From: Jaenimonas drosophilae
Taxonomy: Eukaryota > Euglenozoa > Kinetoplastea > Trypanosomatida > Trypanosomatidae
DNA length: 64,000 bases
NCBI GenBank assembly: GCA_030849065.1
Contig: JASAON010001646.1
Span: 92,525 to 156,524 of the forward strand
Reading direction: 5' to 3'
The translations under genes and the position numbers were made by a program. Below the pieces are notes generated by a model. That model saw nothing but the letters and a program-made list of their open reading frames with translations, was not told where the DNA came from and did not search any database. Positions 1 through 7,614 of this stretch are shown here, piece after piece (the stretch's first letter is position 1; every line of letters starts with the position of its first letter).

Positions 1-97
1 TGCCCCAGTCTGTGTGGGTCGTGCCTACTTTGGAGATCAACTATTCCAGGCGTGGATGTGCACCATCCTGCCACCGTACTACCATCTCCGTAAGGTT

Positions 98-1255
98 ATG
101 CCAACTGCTGCGGCTGTCTCGTCCTCAGCAGCTCCATCTGCCGACAGCAGCCGTTTGACCTCCGCCGCCTATCCCGCCAGGGCATCTCCAGTCCACGAAG
201 AGGAGCCACCTCAATACGCCTCCACACTAAAACCTGTGGCACGTGTCAGCGGGACTAGTCTCTCCATCGAGGACTTCCGAGAGCGGTTTGAGGAGCCTGG
301 CATCCCAGTCATTCTCACCGGCATCGCCACGGAGTGGCCACTCTTCCACTGCCTTCAGGGCCGCTTTGACAACTTGGCAAAGCGCAAGGCGGACCTCGTT
401 CGTTCCAATGCCACGACGGAGGATCCGCTTCGTTGTGAGTTCACCCGCATGAGTCTGGAGGATTACGTTCACTACGCAACCGAGCAGAACGATGAACGCC
501 CCATTTACATGTTTGATGCCGAGTTTGGCAGCGTGTTGGATGCGGAGCGACTCTACACCGTCCCGCCCCACTTTGCCGCAGACGACTTCTTCTCCACTCT
601 GGGCGCGGCTCGGCCAAAGTTCCGCTGGATTATTGCCGGACCCGCACGTGGTGGCAGTAGCTTTCACGTTGACCCCAACTACACCCACGCATGGAACGCC
701 AACCTGACGGGGCGCAAGAGGTGGCTCTTCTTCCCACCAGGCCATGCCCCACCTGGAGTTGTGCCGAGTCACGACATGGCCGAGGTAGCTACACCAGTCT
801 CTCTCACGGAGTGGATGCTCAACTACTACGATGCTAGCGTGGAGCAGCTGGGCTCGGTAGGCTACGAGTGCATCGCCGAGGCGGGAGAGATCGTGTTCGT
901 GCCCAGTGGCTGGTGGCACTACGTCATTAACCTGGAGGACTCCGTTGCCATCACCCAGAACTATGTCTCACGAAGCAATCTTCCGCATGTGCTGAAGTTT
1001 CTTCGCGCCATGAAAGGATCCATCTCGGGTATTGATGAAGATGCGGATGATGCCACAGCTGATGGCACAGAACGACGACAGAAGGGCTTTGCCGCAGAAT
1101 TTACTCGTGCCATGACAGCCGCTCACCCAGACCTGATGAAGCGGATGGAGGATCGACTCGAAGCGGAACATCAGGCCCGAGAGGCACGGCGCATTGGACG
1201 GCTGACGATGCTCGATGCGAGTGCAGCGGAAAGCGGGTTTCAGTTCGCCTTCTAA
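98..1255 (+). CDS. JmjC-domain oxygenase, JMJD6-like
   Basis: Predicted Fe(II)/2-oxoglutarate-dependent oxygenase of the JMJD6 (phosphatidylserine-receptor) group, which hydroxylates lysines or demethylates arginines on nuclear and splicing proteins. The cupin core carries a full iron triad: H190 and D192 in SSFHVDPNYTHAWN, and H274 in PSGWWHYVINL. GRKRWLFFPP and DSVAITQNYV also match JMJD6. The first 50 residues are Ser/Ala-rich and the last 60 are charged and helical. Start: the frame stays open to the left edge of the window. In-frame ATGs lie at 56 and 98. I chose 98 because the protein becomes low-complexity and leader-like there, but the real 5' end could lie further upstream. The family call is strong; the substrate is unknown. 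Confidence 0.85.
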   Translation: MPTAAAVSSSAAPSADSSRLTSAAYPARASPVHEEEPPQYASTLKPVARVSGTSLSIEDFRERFEEPGIPVILTGIATEWPLFHCLQGRFDNLAKRKADLVRSNATTEDPLRCEFTRMSLEDYVHYATEQNDERPIYMFDAEFGSVLDAERLYTVPPHFAADDFFSTLGAARPKFRWIIAGPARGGSSFHVDPNYTHAWNANLTGRKRWLFFPPGHAPPGVVPSHDMAEVATPVSLTEWMLNYYDASVEQLGSVGYECIAEAGEIVFVPSGWWHYVINLEDSVAITQNYVSRSNLPHVLKFLRAMKGSISGIDEDADDATADGTERRQKGFAAEFTRAMTAAHPDLMKRMEDRLEAEHQAREARRIGRLTMLDASAAESGFQFAF

Positions 1256-1732
1256 GCCACGGGCCCATCCCCTGGCAGATGGTTGCGAAGACTGTGGCAC
1301 TTCCCTCTGTTGCGTGTACTCTGAACCTGCACATTTACTGTTGCGTGAAGCCATCGCGTAGGGTAGAGGTTGGAGTGGAAGGTAACGAACATGCACACAC
1401 CATTTCCATCCTTCGGCGTGATCATTCTATTTCTGCTACCCCATCACAATTTTTTGTTTTTTTTTTCTGTATCGTGCCTAAACCTTCGGTACCTCTATTG
1501 GAGAGGGGCAATCTACTCCCAAGTGTAATTGTGCTAAGCGTGGTGATCATCTCCCATGGTCGTATGGGATGGATCTTAGTTGTGAGCTGGTATGACAGTG
1601 AGAAGCATTGACTCTGTCTTTGTGGTTATCAACGATGTGTGGACGATGCTGTTGTTGCTCCTTTATTATCTCACAATTTGCGTTTTTTTTTAGGTTGATA
1701 CGCCACACTCACACCCGTTTACTTCACCAGCC
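1256..1732. other. intergenic spacer
   Basis: No gene supported. It has a T-run at 1450-1468, probably part of the processing signal between the two genes, and a second T-run just before the next start. The 110-residue open frame at 1279-1611 has no recognisable features. Confidence 0.6.
1683..1693 (+). promoter_or_regulatory. predicted trans-splice acceptor (T9-AG)
   Basis: Nine consecutive T followed by AG at 1692-1693, 39 bases before the ATG at 1733. This is the classic spliced-leader acceptor arrangement and supports that start. Confidence 0.7.
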
Positions 1733-2191
1733 ATGTCCTACGGCCAGCCTCAGCAGTATGCCCAGCAGGGTCAGTACCAGCAGGGCTACCCCCAGCAGGG
1801 TCAATACCAGCAGCAGCAGGGGTACGCCCAGCAGGGCCAGTACCAGCAACAGCAGGGGTATGCCCAGCAGGGCTACCAGCAGCAGCAGGGCTACAACCGT
1901 GAGATGGAGATGGAGCGCCGTGAGCACCAGGAGCAGCAGCGTGAGCAGAACGAATACAACCGTGAGCGCCGTGAGGAACAACGCGAGCGGATGGAGAACA
2001 ATATGGGCGGCGGCGGTTATGGGCCAGGCCCTGGATGCGGTGGCTATGGACCAGGCCCTGGCTGCGGTGGTGGTATGCCCATGATGGAGATGGAACGTGA
2101 GCGCCACGAAGAGCGCCGTGAGGAGCGCTTTGAGCGCCGTGAGGAGCGTCGTGAGGAACGCCGCGAGGAGCGCATGGACGGCTTCTATTAA
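1733..2191 (+). CDS. Gln/Gly/Tyr-rich low-complexity protein with Arg/Glu-rich tail
   Basis: A 152-residue protein of two low-complexity halves. Residues 1-55 are tandem QQGQYQQ / QQQQGYAQ units, prion-like composition. Residues 55-90 and 120-150 are strings of ERREE/ERRE units. Between them, residues 90-118 contain two copies of GYGPGPGCGG. Repeat drift is visible at DNA level as CAG/CAA blocks. It resembles kinetoplastid Q-rich RNA-granule or calpain-linker proteins only in composition, so I assign no function. The acceptor 39 bases upstream and a clean ATG make it a credible gene. The overlapping frame at 1608-2084 is a shadow of the repeats. Confidence 0.75.
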   Translation: MSYGQPQQYAQQGQYQQGYPQQGQYQQQQGYAQQGQYQQQQGYAQQGYQQQQGYNREMEMERREHQEQQREQNEYNRERREEQRERMENNMGGGGYGPGPGCGGYGPGPGCGGGMPMMEMERERHEERREERFERREERREERREERMDGFY

Positions 2192-2922
2192 GCCGTACTG
2201 CTTCTTTCCTCACCACCATTTTATTCAGTTCCAATCACGCTCTAGGTCATCGCTCTTTTCATGTCCTCCTCTCCTCTGTCTGTGAGGCTCCAGACGCACT
2301 CCCCCAACGAAGACAAAAGGACTGCTTGACATGTTAGAGTACTAGGATTACTTCGTGCCCTTCTTAGGTGTTTCCTCTTATTTTTCGAAGTATAATCATG
2401 GCGTTGCTTTATTCTTTTCTGTTTACTTCTCTTACTGGTTGAGGGGGGGTTGGATCACAGCACCGGGAAATCGTATGTGAAACGCTGGTGTAACAACAGA
2501 GCTGTATGAGCCCTCACCATCGCTCCTCCATTCTGATGTCCTCTTTGTCCTTCCTCTCTCCAGTACAGTTCGTTGCGTTGGTTTCATCCCATCCCATGTG
2601 GTTCCATGAGGCGTCGAATCCTTATGGAGTCGCTGACCTCCGAAACGAAAACCTTCTTATTCTCCACATGGATAGCGATACGCTGCGGCTTTGCTCTGTT
2701 GTTGTCGGTAGCTAATCCCGCCTGGAGTCTACCCTCGTGGTCGGCAACGGGTAGTTGCACCAAAAGTGCGCCGCTTCTCCAAACAAACTGCTTGAATGGC
2801 TTCCTCATTATACTGAGCTACTGAGAGAGTGTTCGTCAACTGTCAAGTGTTGATTCATGTACTGAACCTCTTCCAAACACTCGTCACTGTCATTAGGTGC
2901 ATCACAGTCCTAGACTCTGGAG
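2192..2922. other. intergenic spacer, possible unproven small ORF
   Basis: No gene with recognisable content. A polypyrimidine tract at 2539-2561 ends in AG at 2562-2563. It is followed by an ATG at 2606 that opens a 72-codon frame to 2824. A weaker C/T-rich tract ends in AG at 2895-2896, 26 bases before the next CDS. The first tract may serve the next gene with a long 5' UTR, or a small protein. Confidence 0.45.
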
Positions 2923-4224
2923 ATGGGTTTTCTGGCCAGCTACTACGACAAGCTTGCCACAGAGAAACGGTTGGAGCCTCTCCTCAACCTAGGACTCTAT
3001 GATGAGCGAGTCTATGAAGTCATTGAACGACATCACCTGAGCGAAGATGTGGTGGATATGCTTCCCTCTCCTGTAGCGGCCCAATTTCTGGCACGTGGAA
3101 TGTGCTACGATCCCATAAATGAGCCCGTGATGCGACACTTCATTCGAATCTGTATGATGCTCTCGCGCTACCGCAGCGTAGAAGAAGGAGCCGCGCTCTC
3201 CACACTCATCGGGAACTGCGGCCTGCCGGAGCAGTACCGCATGAACATGTTCAACTTCAGCGAAACCTATCGTCACATGATCCTATCTCAGTCGTACTTC
3301 CCCCAGCGTGCAGTGCTTCGGTTGCTGTCCTACATCTTTTGCGATGATGTCCTGTCCGATGCCGTTGCTCAGCTGCAGTACAAGTCGGATATTCTTAATC
3401 ATATCAACAAGGTCTACGTCACCACGCCGGACTTCTCCTCCTGGAGATTTTCCGTGCGGTGTATGTCTTTAGCAGGGGGGTTCAATGAGGATCGTTCGGA
3501 TGTAGAGTACACCGAGGCACTGACACGGGTAGTCACCCAAGTTGTGCCGGAGTTCCTCATGTACTTTGTACCGGCCTTCTTCTACGCTCGCTTCCGCTTT
3601 TATCCTGCCCGTGTGCGTGGAATCACCCCGCGTTGGCTTGCCCGTCAGCGTGCAGGTTTCTCAGCCTTGTGTTGTGCACTACTGGGAATCAATGCCAACT
3701 CGATTCTTGAGTACCGAACGCACAGCCACCGGGTGCTCTACGAGCTGAGGAAGTCTCAGGAATTCCGCCGTCGTCGTGGAGCAGCTAAACGAGGTGTGGA
3801 GTACCCGCACAATGCCTACTTCGACAACCTGGAAGGCGTGACACGCCGCATCTACTCCATGCAGCTCACCACCTACACCGTGACAGGTATGGGTCTGGCT
3901 CTAAGTTTGCTTCCTCTGACGTCGGTGACCTTTCCCAAGTTCATGGGAGATGTGGTATGGCGTCACCCCTTTGTGCCGCGCCTCTTTCCTGCTCTGGTTG
4001 GCCTCCACGCTGCGTCTCGTTGTCTCGTCCCCTTCGTACTCGCTCCCTTCACGGCAGTATCCCTCTTCCGGGCCAACGTCTTCACCGGCTCCACACTGTA
4101 CGACCACTACGTGGAGATGCGGATGCGACTCTGGCATCGCAAGGTGGATGTTGCTTTTGATACGAGCACAGCTGACGTGGAGGAGGTTGACGTCACCGCC
4201 GCCGTTAAGAAGAACCGGGCGTAG
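2923..4224 (+). CDS. conserved-looking membrane protein, unknown function
   Basis: A 433-residue protein I do not recognise. Residues 1-200 look soluble and alpha-helical. Hydrophobic segments follow at about 206-227 (VVPEFLMYFVPAFFYARF), 244-260, 316-336 and 349-381, so it is probably a membrane protein with three or four spans. A very basic stretch (EFRRRRGAAKRG, near 285-295) lies between spans, as expected for a loop on the cytosolic or matrix side. The C-terminal 30 residues are acidic and hydrophilic. No signal peptide is obvious. The long uninterrupted frame, ATG context and unbiased residue composition argue that it is real. An organelle membrane location is possible but not shown. 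Confidence 0.8.
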   Translation: MGFLASYYDKLATEKRLEPLLNLGLYDERVYEVIERHHLSEDVVDMLPSPVAAQFLARGMCYDPINEPVMRHFIRICMMLSRYRSVEEGAALSTLIGNCGLPEQYRMNMFNFSETYRHMILSQSYFPQRAVLRLLSYIFCDDVLSDAVAQLQYKSDILNHINKVYVTTPDFSSWRFSVRCMSLAGGFNEDRSDVEYTEALTRVVTQVVPEFLMYFVPAFFYARFRFYPARVRGITPRWLARQRAGFSALCCALLGINANSILEYRTHSHRVLYELRKSQEFRRRRGAAKRGVEYPHNAYFDNLEGVTRRIYSMQLTTYTVTGMGLALSLLPLTSVTFPKFMGDVVWRHPFVPRLFPALVGLHAASRCLVPFVLAPFTAVSLFRANVFTGSTLYDHYVEMRMRLWHRKVDVAFDTSTADVEEVDVTAAVKKNRA

Positions 4225-4566
4225 GCAACACGCTACGCTGGTGTTGTGTTGTGTGACGAGTAACCCAGTCTCACTTCCCAGCGCTGCTGAAGGACATCAC
4301 TCTTGGCCTAGATGCCCATGTAGCTACTCCTATCTTCACTGCTCAGCATGTGATGTGTACTGATCATTGGATGCTCCTTGTCTCTCTTGTCTCTCTCACG
4401 TCTACTGCAGTCGTTGCTCCTTTCAAATCACCAACAACACCAAAGTCTTCTGTTTCACTCCGCAGAACCACGTGCTCTGGATTTCAGATTTACCCTGGCC
4501 CTCACTGGCTGAGCGTGTACCTGTGTGCGTATCACAGAGTGTCCTCTTTCCAAGAGTAGAATCTCC
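4225..4566. other. intergenic spacer
   Basis: Contains only a processing signal: a C/T tract at about 4376-4408 and an AG at 4409-4410, leaving a 156-base 5' UTR. Confidence 0.6.
4376..4410 (+). promoter_or_regulatory. predicted trans-splice acceptor
   Basis: CT-rich tract (CTTGTCTCTCTTGTCTCTC and onward) ending in CTGCAG, with AG at 4409-4410. It is the only strong acceptor upstream of the ATG at 4567. Confidence 0.55.
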
Positions 4567-5244
4567 ATGCCCCCTCCCCCGCCGACCCATGCTCCACGAC
4601 GGGGAGGACAACCAAATCCCGCCAGTGGGCCGCTTGAACTCAACCTGCGCATCTCGGAAGGCGCACTTCTCGCTCAGACGCTGAACTCCTTGAAAGGGTC
4701 CGTGAACGATGCCAAAGTTGCCCTGGCAGCGGGATCTTCCCAACGCCGTAGTGCCAGCCCTGAGGCTGCCGCATCGCAGTCTGCCACAGGAGGTGGGCTT
4801 GAGGTGGATGCACTTCAATTCGTGTATAGCAAGCGACAGGAGGTAGCAGCTGCCGAGCAGCAAGAAGATGCTCAGTTTGGTCCTTCCAACCCTCAGTACG
4901 CTGGATTCTTTGGAGAGATTCAACGTGGCCGCGGAGACTACTCAGCTCAGCAACACTTCCAGCAGCTGCAGCACTACCTCGGTGCGGCAGGTTTGGTAGC
5001 CCCCTCGGTGACGTCCGACAGCCCAGCCGGTCGTGCGCTGATCAATCCCTACTCCGCCACTCCACATTCGCGCCTCACTGGTGTGGCCATTCCAGTAGCT
5101 CGTCAGCCACCTCCTCAGGCTTACGCTCCTGCCCCGCAGCAGCCGTATGCTGTTGCCCCCAGCTACCCCTATCAACCTTATCCACCTCAGCCCCAAGGAT
5201 ATATGCAGCAACCGCAGATGTCCTACGGCTACCGGCCATACTAG
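4567..5244 (+). CDS. unknown protein with Pro/Tyr/Gln-rich C-terminal tail
   Basis: A 225-residue protein starting MPPPPPTHAPRRGG. I chose the ATG at 4567 because the 14 codons of open frame upstream contain no ATG. A short helical region (about 25-50, LELNLRISEGALLAQTL) and a middle section with many Gln residues precede a disordered tail from about residue 175. The tail is dense in Pro, Tyr and Gln (YPYQPYPPQPQGY, ending SYGYRPY). Similar tails appear in the next gene (5493) and in the ALIX protein at 61232. In ALIX-family proteins such tails bind penta-EF-hand proteins like ALG-2. Extending that to this protein is inference. No known domain seen. Confidence 0.75.
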   Translation: MPPPPPTHAPRRGGQPNPASGPLELNLRISEGALLAQTLNSLKGSVNDAKVALAAGSSQRRSASPEAAASQSATGGGLEVDALQFVYSKRQEVAAAEQQEDAQFGPSNPQYAGFFGEIQRGRGDYSAQQHFQQLQHYLGAAGLVAPSVTSDSPAGRALINPYSATPHSRLTGVAIPVARQPPPQAYAPAPQQPYAVAPSYPYQPYPPQPQGYMQQPQMSYGYRPY

Positions 5245-5359
5245 GCGGCTCTACCTTGTTTGCTGACACACACACAGACGCAGACAAACTGAACACCACG
5301 CAACGTGGACAAGACAAGAGATATGCTTCACACTGCCTGCCAGCAATGATGCAAACACT

Positions 5360-5397
5360 TTTTTTTTTCTATTGCTCCACGTTGCCATCTTGCTTAG
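5360..5397 (+). promoter_or_regulatory. predicted trans-splice acceptor
   Basis: A T-run from 5359 then TTGCCATCTTGCTTAG, with AG at 5396-5397, is the likely acceptor for the gene starting at 5493. Confidence 0.5.
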
Positions 5398-5492
5398 CGT
5401 ATCAACGGTTTCACATCCGTCAAAGGTGATTGACTGGGTCATAACCCATCCACCCTCTTCACTACGCACCAATTATCAGGACCTACACTGGA

Positions 5493-7064
5493 ATGGAAGC
5501 TCTGTTTGCTGAGAGGCTTGTAGTGGGCCTCTCACCCGAATGGTCCGCCATCCGCCGTGACTTTGGCCAACTTCTCCAGATAGCCTATGGAGATGAGCCT
5601 CCGCTAGACCTCCCTATGGATGATGGCTGGCATAGCGCAACGGCCACCCCGACCAGCGCAACATCACTTACGAGCGAGCCTCTTGCAGCCGCGCGTGACG
5701 GAAAGGCAGCCGCATTGCTGGCACCCATCCCACCCACGGCTGAGTTGCCACCATTGGTGGAGCTGGAGGAACTGAAGGAGGAAGCAATTCGGTACGTTCG
5801 TGGGGTGGAGCGTGACGAGGAGGACCTCCGCGGATATGTCGGGCTTCAATTCGAAGAATATCGCAAGCGCCGCGCCATTGATCAAAAGTGGGAAACGAAG
5901 ATGGAGTCCATGGCGGAGGAGCTGGCCGATGCACGCCGTCGTGAGATTCCCTTGGAGGTTCGTCAGGCGCTTGAGGCACTCGGAGTGGAGGAGACCACCA
6001 TCCGAGAGCAAACCAACCGCGAGCGGCTGGCCTTTGTGGAGTGGGTGGAGCAGAGTACCCCACAGTGGTTGGAGGCGGTGCACCACCTCGAAGAGGACAG
6101 GGTGCGCCGTGAAGCGGAGCGAGCCACCGCACTGGCTGCTGCCAAAGCCGCCTTGGCCGAGGAGCTTGCGGCAGCTGGCCTCGAAGGGGTTGCTGCAGGG
6201 GCCTTGCTACTGGGCATGGAGCCACCAGCCATGGGCTTGGAGGCAGCGCATGATGCCAATGATCCGGCGAGTGAGCTCCGTCTCAAAGCCATTGCGATGC
6301 TGGAGAAGGAGGAAGCCGAGGTGCGCGAGCGACGAGCCACGCAGCTGCAGAGAGTTCGTATTCAAGAAGACCAACTTCGGGCACAGATTGCTGGTCGAGA
6401 AGCACAACGCAAACACCAAGAAGAGGAGCGTGAGGCAGATCGGCAAATGATGTTGGAGCACCTCCAAGCAGAAGAGCAGCTCCTTCGTGCCCGGATGAGG
6501 GAAAAGGAGCAGCAGCAAGAAGCCTTGGCAGAACTGGCACGAGAGCAGGCAGCCAAGGAAAAGGAAGCCCATCGGCAGCGCCTGTGCGAGGAAGAAGCAG
6601 CGATTCGGGCCAGACTTGCTCAGCAGGAGGCAATACGTCAGGAAGAGGCTGCGAGAGTTTCACGGATAGAGGAGCAGAAGGAAGCCCTTCGCCAAGCTGC
6701 CGAGGCGAAGGTCGCGAAGGAGAAGGAAGAACAGTTGGCCTACCTTCGTGAACAAGAAGCCATCTACCAATCCCGATGCCGCGCACACGAGCTTGATGAA
6801 ATCCGGAAGGCTGAGGAGCAACGCCGGCTGCAGTATCGTCCCCCTGTGCCCGCGGTTCCCATGTATGCCCCCGCTCCACAGCCCACTTATGCCTACATGG
6901 CTCCTTCTGCTCCAGCTTACGGCTACCCTGGAGCGAACTACGGCGTACCCGCAGGAGCAATGGTGCACCAGCCACCTCCACCCGTACCCATGATGATGGC
7001 ACCCATGATGCATGCGGCGGCTCAACCGACGGCCTACTACCCATACTACCCACCCCCCTCCTAG
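5493..7064 (+). CDS. long coiled-coil protein with Pro/Tyr-rich tail
   Basis: A 523-residue protein. Residues 1-90 are mixed. Residues about 90-445 are almost entirely charged, Ala-rich heptad sequence (blocks such as EEEREADRQMMLEHLQAEEQ), so a long coiled coil is expected. Two weaker breaks occur, one near the Gly/Ala/Met-rich stretch at residues 230-255. The last 75 residues switch abruptly to Pro/Tyr/Met-rich sequence (YMAPSAPAYGYPG, ending PYYPPPS), like the preceding gene and like ALIX tails. Filament, flagellar or membrane-adaptor roles would fit, but no specific family is recognised. The antisense and alternate-frame ORFs here arise from the coiled-coil codon pattern. Confidence 0.85.
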   Translation: MEALFAERLVVGLSPEWSAIRRDFGQLLQIAYGDEPPLDLPMDDGWHSATATPTSATSLTSEPLAAARDGKAAALLAPIPPTAELPPLVELEELKEEAIRYVRGVERDEEDLRGYVGLQFEEYRKRRAIDQKWETKMESMAEELADARRREIPLEVRQALEALGVEETTIREQTNRERLAFVEWVEQSTPQWLEAVHHLEEDRVRREAERATALAAAKAALAEELAAAGLEGVAAGALLLGMEPPAMGLEAAHDANDPASELRLKAIAMLEKEEAEVRERRATQLQRVRIQEDQLRAQIAGREAQRKHQEEEREADRQMMLEHLQAEEQLLRARMREKEQQQEALAELAREQAAKEKEAHRQRLCEEEAAIRARLAQQEAIRQEEAARVSRIEEQKEALRQAAEAKVAKEKEEQLAYLREQEAIYQSRCRAHELDEIRKAEEQRRLQYRPPVPAVPMYAPAPQPTYAYMAPSAPAYGYPGANYGVPAGAMVHQPPPPVPMMMAPMMHAAAQPTAYYPYYPPPS

Positions 7065-7614
7065 GCTTATCTCATCTCTAGCCTAGCAACGAAGAACGTT
7101 GAATATATCTTTGCCCCGCTCCAACGCCCCATATGGAGATTGATTGCTGGCAACAGTGCCTTTTATGAAGGATCTGCACAAATGTATCAAAGACCCAACT
7201 TGTTGTTCCTACTGTCCTTCTTGTTTTTTTTTCTTGTTGTGAAACGTCTAAGGTCCCTACGGCGGTAGTTCATCTTTTTCCGCGTGTAGCCCACAAGGAA
7301 CGCCACCTCCGGCGCGTGCGGCTGCCGCTCTCTCCGTACTCCCAACTCAGCACTCATTGTTCCTGTTTCTGGCCCTACCCACTGGTGTGACGCTGGAAAG
7401 GTGCCGTAAGAACCCCACTTCCCCCCACGCCACGTGTGCGTGCACCCAAACACCAAACAAACAACACATCAAGTCCACCTTGACTTCAACGTTGTCACGA
7501 CCGTCCTCAGCTAAATAGCATCTAATCCGGGTCTTTTCTCTTCACCCTCCCTCGAGTAGATTGGCTCTCCACCGTTGACATCCAACGTCGAGGACCGCTT
7601 CTTCACTCGGTATC
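7065..7614. other. intergenic spacer
   Basis: Holds a T/C tract at about 7206-7238 and a second one just before the kinase gene. No coding signal seen. Confidence 0.6.
7532..7556 (+). promoter_or_regulatory. predicted trans-splice acceptor
   Basis: TCTTTTCTCTTCACCCTCCC tract followed by CTCGAG, with AG at 7555-7556, 58 bases before the ATG at 7615. Confidence 0.55.

Noticed and set aside
1608..2084. 158-residue frame overlapping the Q/G/Y-rich gene
   Set aside because: It is a Ser/Arg/Thr repeat produced by reading the CAG-rich repeat in another frame. The other frame has the acceptor and a better ATG.
2606..2824. 72-codon ORF with a pyrimidine tract and AG upstream
   Set aside because: No recognisable protein character, and it could equally be the 5' UTR of the gene at 2923. 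Only RNA mapping or conservation could rescue it.
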